From NCBI GenBank assembly GCA_963720235.1, contig OY970389.1, forward strand, positions 4,278,001 through 4,342,000: a stretch of 64,000 nucleotides of DNA, given 5' to 3'. The number at the start of each line of letters is the position of its first letter. Within the stretch, counting starts at the first letter, position 1. The position numbers and the translations under genes were made by a program. Source of the stretch: JACMLC01 sp963720235. GTDB taxonomy: Bacteria > Acidobacteriota > Blastocatellia > Pyrinomonadales > Pyrinomonadaceae. Positions 25,213 to 34,240 of this stretch are shown piece by piece. The notes below the pieces were generated by a model. That model searched no databases. It was given only the letters and a program-made list of their open reading frames with translations, and was not told the DNA's origin.

Positions 25213-27568
25213 ATGTCTCCGCTCCCGGAATTTCAAGTGGCAGGCGAAACCAGAAGGTAGAGCCTTCGCCGGGCGTCGAAGTGACGCCGATTTGCCCGCC
25301 CAATCTCTGGACCAATCTTTTCGAGACGGCGAGGCCGAGGCCCGTGCCGCCGTGTATGCGCGTCGTCGAAGCATCGAGTTGACGAAAGTCGTCAAAGATA
25401 TGCGGAAAGGCTGCGGCGTCAAAGCCTATGCCCGTGTCCGTCACGTTAAAGCGCGCGCCGCCAGTCTCGTCGCGCTCGACGCTGACATGAATCGAACCTT
25501 TCTCCGTAAACTTCACAGCGTTGGAAAGCAGGTTCGAGAGAATCTGCCGCACGCGCTCCGGGTCTGTGCGGACGAGCGGCACGTCCTCCGAAATACGCGA
25601 CTTGATATGCAGCCCTTTCTTCTCAGCTTCGGATGTGACGCTGCCGACCGCGCGGCGCACCACATCATCAAAGGCTACTGTGTCCATAAAAATCGGGAAG
25701 CGATGCTCGTCCATACGCGCCAGGTCGAGCGCGTCTTCGACCATCAGCAAAAGCTTGTCCGCAGAGTCTGTGATGGTCTGCACATCCTCGCGCTGCTCTT
25801 CGGTAAGCGGGCCGGAGAAGCCGTCTATCAACATCTGCGCATAGCCGATAATAGCGTTGAGCGGCGTGCGCAATTCATGCGAGATGATTGCCATAAATTC
25901 TGTCTTGTACTGCTCTGCGCGGCGCAGGCTCTCTTCCAACTGGTTCACTTGCAGGCCGAGCTTGCGCTGCTTGTGGCCGGACTCCAGATACTGCATCGCC
26001 AACGCGGCGGGTTTGGCAAAGAGTTCCGCCAAACGCTGCTCGTCCGGCATGACTTCCACCGCCGCGTGCGAAAAAGAGATGAGCATTCCCAAGACCTGAT
26101 TTGCTCTGCCAGTAATCGGCGTGGCCCACATGCCGCGCAGGCCAGACCAGCGCACGGCTGCATAAAGCGATTCAAAACGCGCATCGCCCGCAAGGTCTGC
26201 GACGACGCCTGTGCGCCGCCCGGCTGCAATGCCGCACACAGGGTCATCCATGCTGACGCCGTGCGTGTATCTTTCCAGAAGTCCCGTCGGCAGATGCTCT
26301 GCAATCGCCAGCCGGAACAGTTTGGCATCCGTGTCCCAACGCAAGATGGCATTTGAATCCGTGCCAGCAATCTTGCCCCACGAGGCTAAGACTGCGCGCA
26401 AAGCATGGTCGAGGTCTTCCTCGCTCATGACATCTCCGGCGAGACGCATCAGTGTCAGGAGGTCTTCGATAAAGGAGCGCGAGCGCGCGTGTAGCTGCGC
26501 GTTGAGGATGAGCGGCGCAATCGTTTCCGCCACGCGCGCGAGCAGCAGTTGCTCGTCCTGTGTCCAGTTTCGCTGTTTGTCCGATTCGATAAGGCCGAGC
26601 GCGGCCAGCGTCTGCCCGCCGTAAATCACAGGCGCAAAGCGTATCGAGCGAGCACCCAATCGCTCGACGAGCGGGCGCAGTTCATTGCTCATGCTACGCT
26701 GCGCGCGCGCATCCTCTATAAACACCGCGCGCTGCTCTGTATAGAGAGGACGCTCCTCTTTTGAAGCGGGCGCGTGCAGTTCGAGCGGCGGGCGGTCATC
26801 GCCCGGCGTCCAAGCGCGCAGTGTTTGCGCGGGCCGCCCGAAAGAGACTGTGCGGAGGACTACGAAGCTCGCGGGCAGAGCGCGCGCCAGAGCATCAATC
26901 GCGTGCTGAATAATCTGGTCCAAATCGAAAGACGAGCGCGCAGCCGAACCCAGACGCTGGACCAGAGCCTCTTCGCGCTGGCGCACGCTCTCACGCTCTT
27001 CCGCGCCCGTCACATGCTCCGAGAGTTTGAGCCGCGACACCGCAGAGGCCAGCAGTCCCGCGATGATGCCCGCAAGAGAGGCGTCCGATTCCGTATAAGC
27101 GTTGGCGCGAGAGTGGCTGGCGACAATGACGCCGAGATTTGTTTGGCCCAGACTTAACGGAGCACACAGGATGGATTGCGCGTCTGCCTTGACGAGCGAG
27201 AGCAGGAGCGCGCCGCTCGCTAACTCTGTTTGCGCTTGATTGAAAATCTGAGGCGCGCCTGTTTCCAGTGCGCGCTCTAACATCGTGTGCGCGACAGGTT
27301 CAATTTCTCCGGCATTGTTGATGAAAAATTCTTCGCCGGAAAGTGTGGCCCACAACTGTTGCTTGTCTTCTCCGGCAGAGACGGTCACACGCACAGAGTC
27401 GCACGGCAGCAGCTGACAGAAACCCTGCATGGCTATCCTGTAAGCCTCATGCGCAGAGACAGTCATGTTGAGTTGGCTTGCCAGCGCAGCTAACGCCGGT
27501 AAGGATTCAGCCGCGCTGTGAGAAGCAGGCTTGTGTATGGCGCGGGAATCTGTGTCGGGTTGGGTCAT
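25211..27568 (-). CDS. Multi-GAF sensor histidine kinase
   Basis: 785 residues from the ATG at 27568 (MTQPDTDSRAIH); a GTG 15 codons upstream is possible but lies in low-complexity sequence. No transmembrane helix, so it is cytosolic. Three GAF-like regions are seen (about 40-190, 215-375, 395-545). The dimerisation/phosphoacceptor box is MAIISHELRTPLNAIIGYA, with H-ELRTPL typical of HisKA. The ATPase part has NLLSNAVKFTEKGSIHVSVE (N box), DTGIGFDAAAFPHIFDDFRQ (G1, F box) and GTGLGLAVSKRLV (G2). It probably senses a soluble signal through GAF. The downstream GGDEF regulator is its likely target. Confidence 0.93.
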   Translation of the reverse strand: MTQPDTDSRAIHKPASHSAAESLPALAALASQLNMTVSAHEAYRIAMQGFCQLLPCDSVRVTVSAGEDKQQLWATLSGEEFFINNAGEIEPVAHTMLERALETGAPQIFNQAQTELASGALLLSLVKADAQSILCAPLSLGQTNLGVIVASHSRANAYTESDASLAGIIAGLLASAVSRLKLSEHVTGAEERESVRQREEALVQRLGSAARSSFDLDQIIQHAIDALARALPASFVVLRTVSFGRPAQTLRAWTPGDDRPPLELHAPASKEERPLYTEQRAVFIEDARAQRSMSNELRPLVERLGARSIRFAPVIYGGQTLAALGLIESDKQRNWTQDEQLLLARVAETIAPLILNAQLHARSRSFIEDLLTLMRLAGDVMSEEDLDHALRAVLASWGKIAGTDSNAILRWDTDAKLFRLAIAEHLPTGLLERYTHGVSMDDPVCGIAAGRRTGVVADLAGDARFESLYAAVRWSGLRGMWATPITGRANQVLGMLISFSHAAVEVMPDEQRLAELFAKPAALAMQYLESGHKQRKLGLQVNQLEESLRRAEQYKTEFMAIISHELRTPLNAIIGYAQMLIDGFSGPLTEEQREDVQTITDSADKLLLMVEDALDLARMDEHRFPIFMDTVAFDDVVRRAVGSVTSEAEKKGLHIKSRISEDVPLVRTDPERVRQILSNLLSNAVKFTEKGSIHVSVERDETGGARFNVTDTGIGFDAAAFPHIFDDFRQLDASTTRIHGGTGLGLAVSKRLVQRLGGQIGVTSTPGEGSTFWFRLPLEIPGAET

Positions 27569-27733
27569 ATAAACGAAAGCTCTGGCCGACGGCGGCGGCG
27601 GCAGACTGTGCACGCCTGCACCCCGGCAAGTGGCTCAATTATCACACGGGCAATGGTGAGGGTTGTCGAGGCGCAAGCCTCACGCGGGGCAAGGCATCTT
27701 AAAACAAATTCATTTGTCGCCGCAATGATTAAA

Positions 27734-27880
27734 AAGTCTGAGAGTCTGGAGTCTGGAGTCTGGAGTCTGAAGTCTGGAGTCTTTATTCTCCGGCTTGAAT
27801 CCACATTTTTTATGATAAGCTCTGCTCGCTTGAATGTTTGGTTTTAGACTCCAGACTCCAGACTCTCAGACTCCAGACTG
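27734..27880. repeat. Heptad-unit inverted repeat H7
   Basis: Left arm gagtctg repeated in exact 7-base steps five times with one variant (aagtctg). Right arm agactcc/agactcc/agactct in the same period. The loop of about 60 bases is not repeated elsewhere. It lies between a histidine kinase and an HxlR gene. Confidence 0.85.
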
Positions 27881-27902
27881 ATTAAGGGAGGCGAGCTTTA
27901 CT

Positions 27903-28346
27903 GTGAGACGACGTGAAGGCGACGGGTGTCCTGTGGCAGGCGCGCTGCAAGTGATTGGCGACAAGTGGACGATGTTAGTCGTGCGCGACCTCGCGTCCGG
28001 CCCCAAACGCACGACCGAACTCCTGACGATGCTCCATCCCATCAGCAGCCGCACGCTCGTGGGCCGCCTCAGAGACATGGAGCGCGACCAATTTATAGAG
28101 CGCAGAGATTACGGCGGCAACCCGCCGCACGTCGAATATGTTTTGACAACACGCGGACGCCTCCTGCTGCCCTTTCTCAATGCGCTCAAAAAATTAGGCG
28201 AGACTTTAGACTGCAATGAATGCGAAGACCGCAAAGAGCAGCGCGGTGATTACTGCGAAGCCTGCCCGCGTCGCAGCGAAGAGCAGACGCAGACGCGACC
28301 TTCAACGCGACGCCGCGAGCGGGATGATTCAATCGTTCTGCTTTGA
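27903..28346 (+). CDS. HxlR-family transcriptional regulator with C-terminal cysteine cluster
   Basis: 147 residues from a GTG at 27903, with AGGGAGG 11 nt upstream. The winged-helix HxlR core is clear: CPVAGALQVIGDKWTMLVVR, LASGPKRTTELLTMLHPISS, RTLVGRLRDMERDQFIERRD, and YVLTTRGRLLLPFLNALKKL. The C-terminus adds a cysteine cluster (LDCNECEDRKEQRGDYCEAC) that is not part of the usual HxlR fold and could bind zinc or sense redox. HxlR proteins act as dimers that repress or activate neighbouring genes. The neighbours are a histidine kinase upstream and a metalloprotease downstream. Confidence 0.88.
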   Translation: MRRREGDGCPVAGALQVIGDKWTMLVVRDLASGPKRTTELLTMLHPISSRTLVGRLRDMERDQFIERRDYGGNPPHVEYVLTTRGRLLLPFLNALKKLGETLDCNECEDRKEQRGDYCEACPRRSEEQTQTRPSTRRRERDDSIVLL

Positions 28347-28378
28347 TTGAACCGATTAACTGAAGGGGTGTTAAGGCG

Positions 28379-29551
28379 ATGAAACTAGTAACTCTCGTGC
28401 TCTTGATTCTGCTCGGCGCAGCCTATGCTTTTTCGCAAACAGTTGAAGACAAGCAAAGCGTTGAATACTTTTGCGGAACTCAATCCCCTAGACAAGATGA
28501 AGCGCGGGCCATCGAACTTCTCTTGAACGAATATAAAAAGAGTGGAAGATTCAGAGAGCTTGCCTCGCGAACCACTCCGATAAATATTCCGGTCTATGTC
28601 CATATCATCAGAAGCGATGACGGCACACAGGGCAATGTCCAGCTTTCTGATGTCGAAGCCAGTGTTCAGGCCTTGAATACAGCCTTTCTCAACAGATTCA
28701 CTTTCACCTTAATGAATGTCCAGTATGTGAATAACAGCAACTGGTTTTTCTCTTCTTTTACGACTCCAAATACGGAGCTTGAGATGAGACAGATATTGCA
28801 TGTCGGAGGAAGATCAACCTTAAATATCTATTCTGTGAATTTATCGACTTTCACGTATGGAGGTTATGGTTATTTCCCGTGGGAGATATATCCGCTCGGT
28901 CGCGGTGTGTTGGATGGCGTCACTCTCAAATATAACAATTTTTCGCATCCGATTGGTCGTCCTGCCGTGACGCCGCACGAAGTTGGTCACTGGCTCGGAC
29001 TGCTTCATACCTTTCAGGGCGAGTGCTCGGCCCTCAATGATTACGTGACGGACACTCCGGCAGAAAGGTCACCGACCGCGTGCGTGCAGGATTCGTGTCC
29101 TTCGCTGCCGGGAACCGATTTGATTGATAATTATATGGGATACAGAGCGCCCATGGGTTGCATCTCTCCCACTTCTAATATCTTTACGCAAGGTCAGTGG
29201 GACAGGATGTTAGCCATGTACGGGATGCTGCGAAGCGAGCTTGGGCCAAACGCTTTTTCCATCTGGACATATTCGCTGACACGTCCATTTGGCGGGACTC
29301 AGCCGATGCAAATTCCTGTCTATGTAACCGGAACTCGTTATCAGCTTGAGACAGTGCAATTCAAGGTCGCAGGATTACCGGCAGGTGCAACTTATACTTT
29401 GCCGGACAGGCAGTGCCGACCAAGTAATTGCAATTCGACTTTACGAATATTTACGACGACAGAAACTCCGCCCGGTGAATATCTTCTCACGGTGACGGCG
29501 ATGGCGAAACGTGGAAGCACAAGCACTCAGACGGTTTTGATCGTTCAGTAG
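28379..29551 (+). CDS. Secreted M43-type (pappalysin-like) zinc metalloprotease
   Basis: 390 residues, signal peptide MKLVTLVLLILLGAAYAFSQ. The zinc site HEVGHWLGLLH (about residue 200) fits the HExxHxxGxxH consensus of metzincins, in the form VTPHEVGHWLGLLHTFQGEC. A Met-turn follows (DLIDNYMGYRAPM). Upstream, IPVYVHIIRSDDGTQGNVQL and YSVNLSTFTYGGYGYFPWEI are typical of M43. The C-terminal 90 residues form a beta-rich Ig-like domain. It should cleave extracellular proteins. Start: ATG 28379, with AGGGG about 10 nt upstream. Confidence 0.9.
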   Translation: MKLVTLVLLILLGAAYAFSQTVEDKQSVEYFCGTQSPRQDEARAIELLLNEYKKSGRFRELASRTTPINIPVYVHIIRSDDGTQGNVQLSDVEASVQALNTAFLNRFTFTLMNVQYVNNSNWFFSSFTTPNTELEMRQILHVGGRSTLNIYSVNLSTFTYGGYGYFPWEIYPLGRGVLDGVTLKYNNFSHPIGRPAVTPHEVGHWLGLLHTFQGECSALNDYVTDTPAERSPTACVQDSCPSLPGTDLIDNYMGYRAPMGCISPTSNIFTQGQWDRMLAMYGMLRSELGPNAFSIWTYSLTRPFGGTQPMQIPVYVTGTRYQLETVQFKVAGLPAGATYTLPDRQCRPSNCNSTLRIFTTTETPPGEYLLTVTAMAKRGSTSTQTVLIVQ

Positions 29552-29605
29552 CGTTGAGACAGCTTTAATTATTTGCAGCTCTATCGCTTCCACGCGAAAA
29601 TAACT

Positions 29606-29870
29606 TTAACGTGAGTTCGACGAAAGCAGAAAGGGATGCAGAATCTCAGCCCCGACAGGGGCGGCATGTAATAGCCCACGACGTAAGTCGTGGGTTCGAG
29701 TAGCAGAGATAAATAATGAGCCCCGTAGGGGCGACATAAATTATGCCGCCCCTACGGGGCTTGGATTGTGTGCGGTGCGCGTGTCCCCGCGCTGACGCGC
29801 GGGGCTATTATATGTCGCCCCTGTCGGGGCTTATGGAAATCAACTCTCTCTTATGGTGAACTCACGTTAA
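29606..29870. mobile_element. Composite GC-rich palindrome cluster B with 13-bp terminal inverted repeats (MITE-like)
   Basis: Termini ttaacgtgagttc (29,606-29,618) and gaactcacgttaa (29,858-29,870) are perfect inverted repeats. Inside are gccccgacaggggc, gcccacgacgtaagtcgtgg, gccccgtaggggcgaca with its complement, and the gcgcgtgtccccgcgctgac module that also occurs in cluster A in reverse order. It codes for nothing. Length 265 bp. The whole looks like a non-autonomous palindromic mobile element; no target duplication could be fixed by eye. Confidence 0.65.
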
Positions 29871-29872
29871 CT

Positions 29873-30985
29873 TTAATCGCCGTGCGCCGCGCCGCCTTCG
29901 TCCCCTTTGTTGGAGATGACTTCGCCATCGGGCATGATAATTTTTTCATGGTCGGCGGTTACTATCTCGCCCTCTATGGTGATTTCTTCGCCGGTCGGCA
30001 TGGGAACCGGCAGGTTGTCTAAATATCTTTCGGCATCAATCGCAGCCATGCAGCCTGTGCCAGCAGCCGTGATGGCTTGCCTGTAAAAAGAGTCCTGCAC
30101 ATCTCCGCAGGCGAAGACGCCCGGAATGTTTGTTGCCATCGAATGCCCGTTGGTCTTGAGATAGCCGACCTCGTCCATCTCAAGTTGGCCTTTGAAAAGT
30201 TCCGTATTGGGCTTGTGGCCGATGGCGACGAAAACTCCTTCGCAGGGAAAGACGCTCTCTTCATCAGTCACTAAATTGTGCAGCCGCACGCCAGTGACGC
30301 CTTCCTGCATCGTCCCTAAAATCTCTTTGACCCCGGTGTTCCAGATGAATTCTATCTTCGGATTAGCAAAGGCTTTGTCCTGCATAATCTTCGAGGCGCG
30401 CAAGCTGTCGCGCCTGTGGACGACGTAAACATGCGAGGCATAGCGCGTCAGGAAAGTGGCCTCTTCCATCGCAGTATCGCCGCCGCCGACGACTACCAAA
30501 CGCTTGTTGCGAAAGGCCGGAAGCGGCCCGTCGCAGGTCGCGCACGCAGAGACTCCGTTGCCGCCAAGTCCGTCAGGCACTTTTGCTTCGCCCGGAATGC
30601 CGAGCCATTTGGCAGACGCGCCGGAAGCGATGATTAAAGTCTCGGCCTTGATTTCGTGCTCGTCCGTATAGAGCGTGAAAGGTCTTTGTTGTAAGTCAAC
30701 CTTTGTAATCCATGTTTCAAGAATCTCTGTGCCGAAACGCAAAGCCTGCTCACGAAACTCCTGCATCAACGCTGGCCCATCTATGCCGTTGGCAAAGCCC
30801 GGATAATTTTCGACTTCGGTTGTAATCATCAACTGCCCGCCGGGAGTCGTCTGTTTTTCCGTATCGGCTGGCGCGTCTATGACGAGTGGTTTGAGACTGG
30901 CGCGCGCAGTGTAAATCGCCGCCGTCAATCCGGCTGGCCCAGTGCCGATGATGACTACTTCCCTGTGCAGAGTTTCTTTTGCCAT
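29873..30985 (-). CDS. trxB: Thioredoxin-disulfide reductase with C-terminal extension
   Basis: 370 residues from the ATG at 30985 (MAKETLHREVVIIG). FAD site IIGTGPAGLTAAIYTARA; redox centre ACATCDG; NADPH site VVGGGDTAMEEATFL; FAD tail FACGDVQDSFYRQAITAAGT. It reduces thioredoxin at NADPH cost, in the cytosol. Typical bacterial TrxR is about 310-320 residues; here about 55 extra residues follow the usual end (GEEITIEGEIVTADHEKIIM). The extra segment is acidic and beta-prone, with no cysteine. Whether it is functional cannot be told. Confidence 0.95.
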   Translation of the reverse strand: MAKETLHREVVIIGTGPAGLTAAIYTARASLKPLVIDAPADTEKQTTPGGQLMITTEVENYPGFANGIDGPALMQEFREQALRFGTEILETWITKVDLQQRPFTLYTDEHEIKAETLIIASGASAKWLGIPGEAKVPDGLGGNGVSACATCDGPLPAFRNKRLVVVGGGDTAMEEATFLTRYASHVYVVHRRDSLRASKIMQDKAFANPKIEFIWNTGVKEILGTMQEGVTGVRLHNLVTDEESVFPCEGVFVAIGHKPNTELFKGQLEMDEVGYLKTNGHSMATNIPGVFACGDVQDSFYRQAITAAGTGCMAAIDAERYLDNLPVPMPTGEEITIEGEIVTADHEKIIMPDGEVISNKGDEGGAAHGD

Positions 30986-31115
30986 ACGGGTTTCAAATGC
31001 TCCTTCGGAAATTAAATGGCGGGAGAGTTTTTTAAGCAATCTCGCGCTTCTTCGCTAAAACCTTTTTCGGTTGCGCGTATAGTATAACAAAGCGTGCAAG
31101 ACTTTGATATTTTGG

Positions 31116-31242
31116 GCAGTGGTTCAGTTTGAAATTCTGTTGAACTACAGTGAAGAAAGAATCTCCCGCAAAGGCGCAAAGGCGCAAAGAAAAACGATTA
31201 AGTCTTTTCTTTGCGCCTTTGCGGGAGACGTGTCTTTCTTTT
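31116..31242. repeat. Second copy of the CGCAAAGGCGCAAAG element
   Basis: It starts with tgggcagtggttcagtttga, nearly the same left terminus as at 3447, then atctcccgcaaaggcgcaaa and the complement gcgcctttgcgggag. The right terminal repeat is missing because the next gene begins there. Confidence 0.6.
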
Positions 31243-31246
31243 CCGC

Positions 31247-31549
31247 TTAACGGATTCTGACGCGGCTGATGAGTCGTGTCTGAGTTCTACCGTTTGGCAA
31301 GTACCTGACCTGATAAGTCTCGCGGTAAACTCGCCTGCCGACACGCACTATACGAGATTGTGTAGTGACTCGTACACGGCGGTTATAACGCCTGTCATCC
31401 CATCTTCCCCGACCCCGTCTTTGGAACAGAGCAGAGTTTGCTGTAGCGTTTGTCGCAGATGTCATTGATTCATTCGCTTTAGCCTCTGCGGATGAAGCGA
31501 CGAAACCTATGGCAGCCAGTGACAACACTATGGACAATAATTTCTTCAC
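31247..31549 (-). CDS. Small secreted arginine-rich protein
   Basis: 100 residues. Signal peptide (KLLSIVLSLAAIGFVASSAE-A). The mature part is very basic, with repeated Arg (QRRGRGRWDDRRYNRRVRVT, and VGRRVYRETYQVRYLPNGRT). No domain recognised. A basic exported protein of this size may bind acidic polymers. It is flanked by a repeat element and the large propeller gene. Confidence 0.6.
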   Translation of the reverse strand: MKKLLSIVLSLAAIGFVASSAEAKANESMTSATNATANSALFQRRGRGRWDDRRYNRRVRVTTQSRIVRVGRRVYRETYQVRYLPNGRTQTRLISRVRIR

Positions 31550-31687
31550 GATTTTCCCCTTTCCCGATTTCAGGCCGAGCCAAGCTAGTTGGCCGGGCCG
31601 GTTTAATGATTTACGGGAGAGCTTGTTCTAATTAATAAGACACCGCATGCGGTCGAATGGTTACAGCAATTCTGACTCAAGTTTCAT

Positions 31688-33901
31688 TTACGGAACATTA
31701 GCGGACTCCACTGGAATATCGCCCGTCTGTCCCCAAAGTTGCGCTCCATAGTTGGTTGAGGCATCCAGAGAGGTGTACCACACACCTGTGCTCGGCCTGA
31801 AAACGGCGATGTTCGTTCGTCCGTCACCATCATAGTCTGCTGGCACTGGGATGTCCGTTCCAACCCCGAACGGCTGTTGAACATAGCCGCCGTTGGAGCT
31901 ATTGAAGATCCACCACGTCGCCGTCGAAGGACGAAAGATAGCGCGGTCGTTCTTGCCATCGCCATCGTAATCTCCAGGCACGGGCGTGTCTCCATTTTGT
32001 CCCCACGCGAAGGCGTCATAATTGGTCGCCGGATTCTGCGAGGTATACCACGTCCCGTTTGAAGGTCGCCACACAGCGACATCAGCACGGCCATCTCCGT
32101 TGTAATCTCCCGCCACAGGCTTGTCTCCGCTTGCGCCAAATTGAATCGCCTGCACAGCGCTGTCGGAGCTTCTCAGGATGTACCAGATGCCGTTTGATGG
32201 ACGGAAGACTGCAAAGTCTGCTTTATCATCGCCGTCATAATCTGCTGCGACGGGAATGTCGCCGGTCGTTCCGAACTGAAAGGCTAGATTGCCGGGGCTG
32301 CCGACATAAGAGATGTACCAAATGCCGTTGCGATAGACGACTAAATCGGTTCGACCATCGCCGTTAAAGTCGGCAGGCTCAAGCAGGTCGCCGCTCTGTC
32401 CCCATTGAGAACCGAACAGGCTGCCGTTGGAACTCAAGCGAATGTACCAAGTACCGTTTGATGGACGAAAGACAGCGATGTCGGCCCGACCGTCGCGGTC
32501 AAAGTCGTATGGCTTTGATGCTGGCGCTCTGGTTTGCAGACGCGCCAACATGAAATAGGTTGTCGAAGGAGAAACTTCTGCGCTGTTACTGGTGAGGCCG
32601 AGAATGTACTTCCCGTCAGGCTGAATGAGCAGCGAAGAGGCGTTGGATATTTCCGGTGTGATGATAACGGCCTTGCCGTCTCCGTCAAAGCTGCCATCGG
32701 GACTGCCATTCGGGTTATAGCGCGCCACCACAAAATCTGTACCTTGACCGAGAATTTTGGTGTAGCCAGCGACGACAATCTTGCCGTCCGGTTGAAGGGC
32801 AACGGCGTTAGCACTCTCATCCGAGTTAGTCTGAAAAGAGGTAGTCTGTTTACCGTTGACGCCGAAGCCGGAATCCAAACTTCCATCGGCGTTAAATCTG
32901 ACCACAGCGATGTCTATATTGCTATCCCTATTGGAGTATCCGGCGCCGACTATCTTCCCGTCCGGTTGGAGAACCATGTCAACTATTGCATCCTGACCGA
33001 AGATATCAGCCACAGCCCTGCCACTTGTGCCGAAGGTAGTATCGAGGCTGCCATCCGCATTGAAGCGCACAACCGTCAAATCATCCAGCGACCCGACGTT
33101 GCGGGAAAAACCTCCGACGAGTATCTTGCCGTTAGAAAGCAGCAGTGCGCTATAGGCGTAATCACCGTAACCGAAATCTGCTCGCCCCCATCCGCCCATC
33201 CCGAAGTCTGTGTCCACCGTGCCGTTGTTATTGAAGCGAATCAGCGTAATATCTGTGTAAGCCTGATTGTTAATCGCATAAGAGCCGCCGACCGCGATAA
33301 TCTTGCCGTCCGGCTGGATGAGCACGTCACTGAGATTGTCATAATGATTAACTCCGAAGTCGCGTGTGACGCGGCCTCCTGTACCGAAGTTGCTATCGGG
33401 GCTGCCATCACTGTTGAAACGCGCCACCGCAAAGTCATATAAAGTCTCTGTCGTGTAAGTATCTCCCGCAACCACGATTTTACCGTCCGGTTGAACGGCC
33501 ACAGCCTCCGCCCCGTACGGAATCAGATTAGAAAGCACAACTCCGCCGACGCCAAAGCTGGAATCAAGCGTGCCATTGCTGTTGTAGCGCACAAGTCCTA
33601 AGCCGTGTGCCTGGACATATCCTGCCGCGATGATTTTACCGTCCGCCTGGAAAGCTATATCGCCTATTTCATCCTGATTGGCGCTCAGATCAGTCCTCAC
33701 GATGCCGCCCGCGCCGAAGGTGATATCCAAAATCGCATCCGCAGCCAAGACCGTCACGGGCAGTTGAGCGAGAACTATGAGCATTGCCAGCAGCACGGGC
33801 AGGATGAGCCAACGCCGCCGTCCCTTCACAGCGCGCTTTGCATAGGGAGAAAGAAATATCCTCAGAATTGAAAAGTCATAATAATGCCTTGAGATTTTCA
33901 T
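31688..33901 (-). CDS. Large secreted protein with seven delta-60 and six FG-GAP repeats
   Basis: 737 residues. An N-terminal hydrophobic signal/anchor region (WLILPVLLAMLIVLAQLPVT) is followed by seven delta-60 units (e.g. IQPDGKIIAVGGS, LQPDGKIVVAGYT; spacing about 48-65 residues). These are followed by six FG-GAP units (DFDRDGRADIAVFRPSNGTW; DFNGDGRTDLVVY; DYDGDDKADFAVF; DYNGDGRADVAVW; DYDGDGKNDRAIF; DYDGDGRTNIAVF) and a closing half unit. Seven plus six-and-a-half units suggest two propellers in tandem. It is probably a surface or secreted protein of unknown ligand. Start ATG 33901. Confidence 0.9.
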   Translation of the reverse strand: MKISRHYYDFSILRIFLSPYAKRAVKGRRRWLILPVLLAMLIVLAQLPVTVLAADAILDITFGAGGIVRTDLSANQDEIGDIAFQADGKIIAAGYVQAHGLGLVRYNSNGTLDSSFGVGGVVLSNLIPYGAEAVAVQPDGKIVVAGDTYTTETLYDFAVARFNSDGSPDSNFGTGGRVTRDFGVNHYDNLSDVLIQPDGKIIAVGGSYAINNQAYTDITLIRFNNNGTVDTDFGMGGWGRADFGYGDYAYSALLLSNGKILVGGFSRNVGSLDDLTVVRFNADGSLDTTFGTSGRAVADIFGQDAIVDMVLQPDGKIVGAGYSNRDSNIDIAVVRFNADGSLDSGFGVNGKQTTSFQTNSDESANAVALQPDGKIVVAGYTKILGQGTDFVVARYNPNGSPDGSFDGDGKAVIITPEISNASSLLIQPDGKYILGLTSNSAEVSPSTTYFMLARLQTRAPASKPYDFDRDGRADIAVFRPSNGTWYIRLSSNGSLFGSQWGQSGDLLEPADFNGDGRTDLVVYRNGIWYISYVGSPGNLAFQFGTTGDIPVAADYDGDDKADFAVFRPSNGIWYILRSSDSAVQAIQFGASGDKPVAGDYNGDGRADVAVWRPSNGTWYTSQNPATNYDAFAWGQNGDTPVPGDYDGDGKNDRAIFRPSTATWWIFNSSNGGYVQQPFGVGTDIPVPADYDGDGRTNIAVFRPSTGVWYTSLDASTNYGAQLWGQTGDIPVESANVP

Positions 33902-34240
33902 TTGATATGTACCTCTTGAATTGTAAGCAGGGGATTAACAGATAAAAAAGGGCTAGTGCATTCATCTCGACCGGAAGCAGCGTGTCAGCTAGCCAGACCA
34001 ATTAAAGTACGCTTAGAGATTAGTATATCATCTTAAAAAGGGCAATTCCGATGGCAGAGATTTATCGCAGATGTTAGTTGCCGCCTGTTAGTTCCCTCTG
34101 GCGCATAGCCCTCTGGCTGTTGTATAACTAGACATGCACTGGTAGTCGAATATGACCCGACGTATTTGCGGGCAACCAAAGCCCGCGCTGACTCTCTTTT
34201 GATAACTTCGCACGAGACAACAAGAACTTCTGGGAACACT
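33902..34240. other. Divergent intergenic region
   Basis: About 340 bases between divergent genes; no clear hairpin or heptad array and no convincing gene. Promoters of both flanking genes should lie here. Confidence 0.35.

Noticed and set aside
25154..26356. A 400-codon open frame antisense to the histidine kinase
   Set aside because: Same reason; the kinase boxes are on the minus strand.
27734..27880. CRISPR array
   Set aside because: 7-base units, no spacers, palindromic arms; no cas genes in the window.
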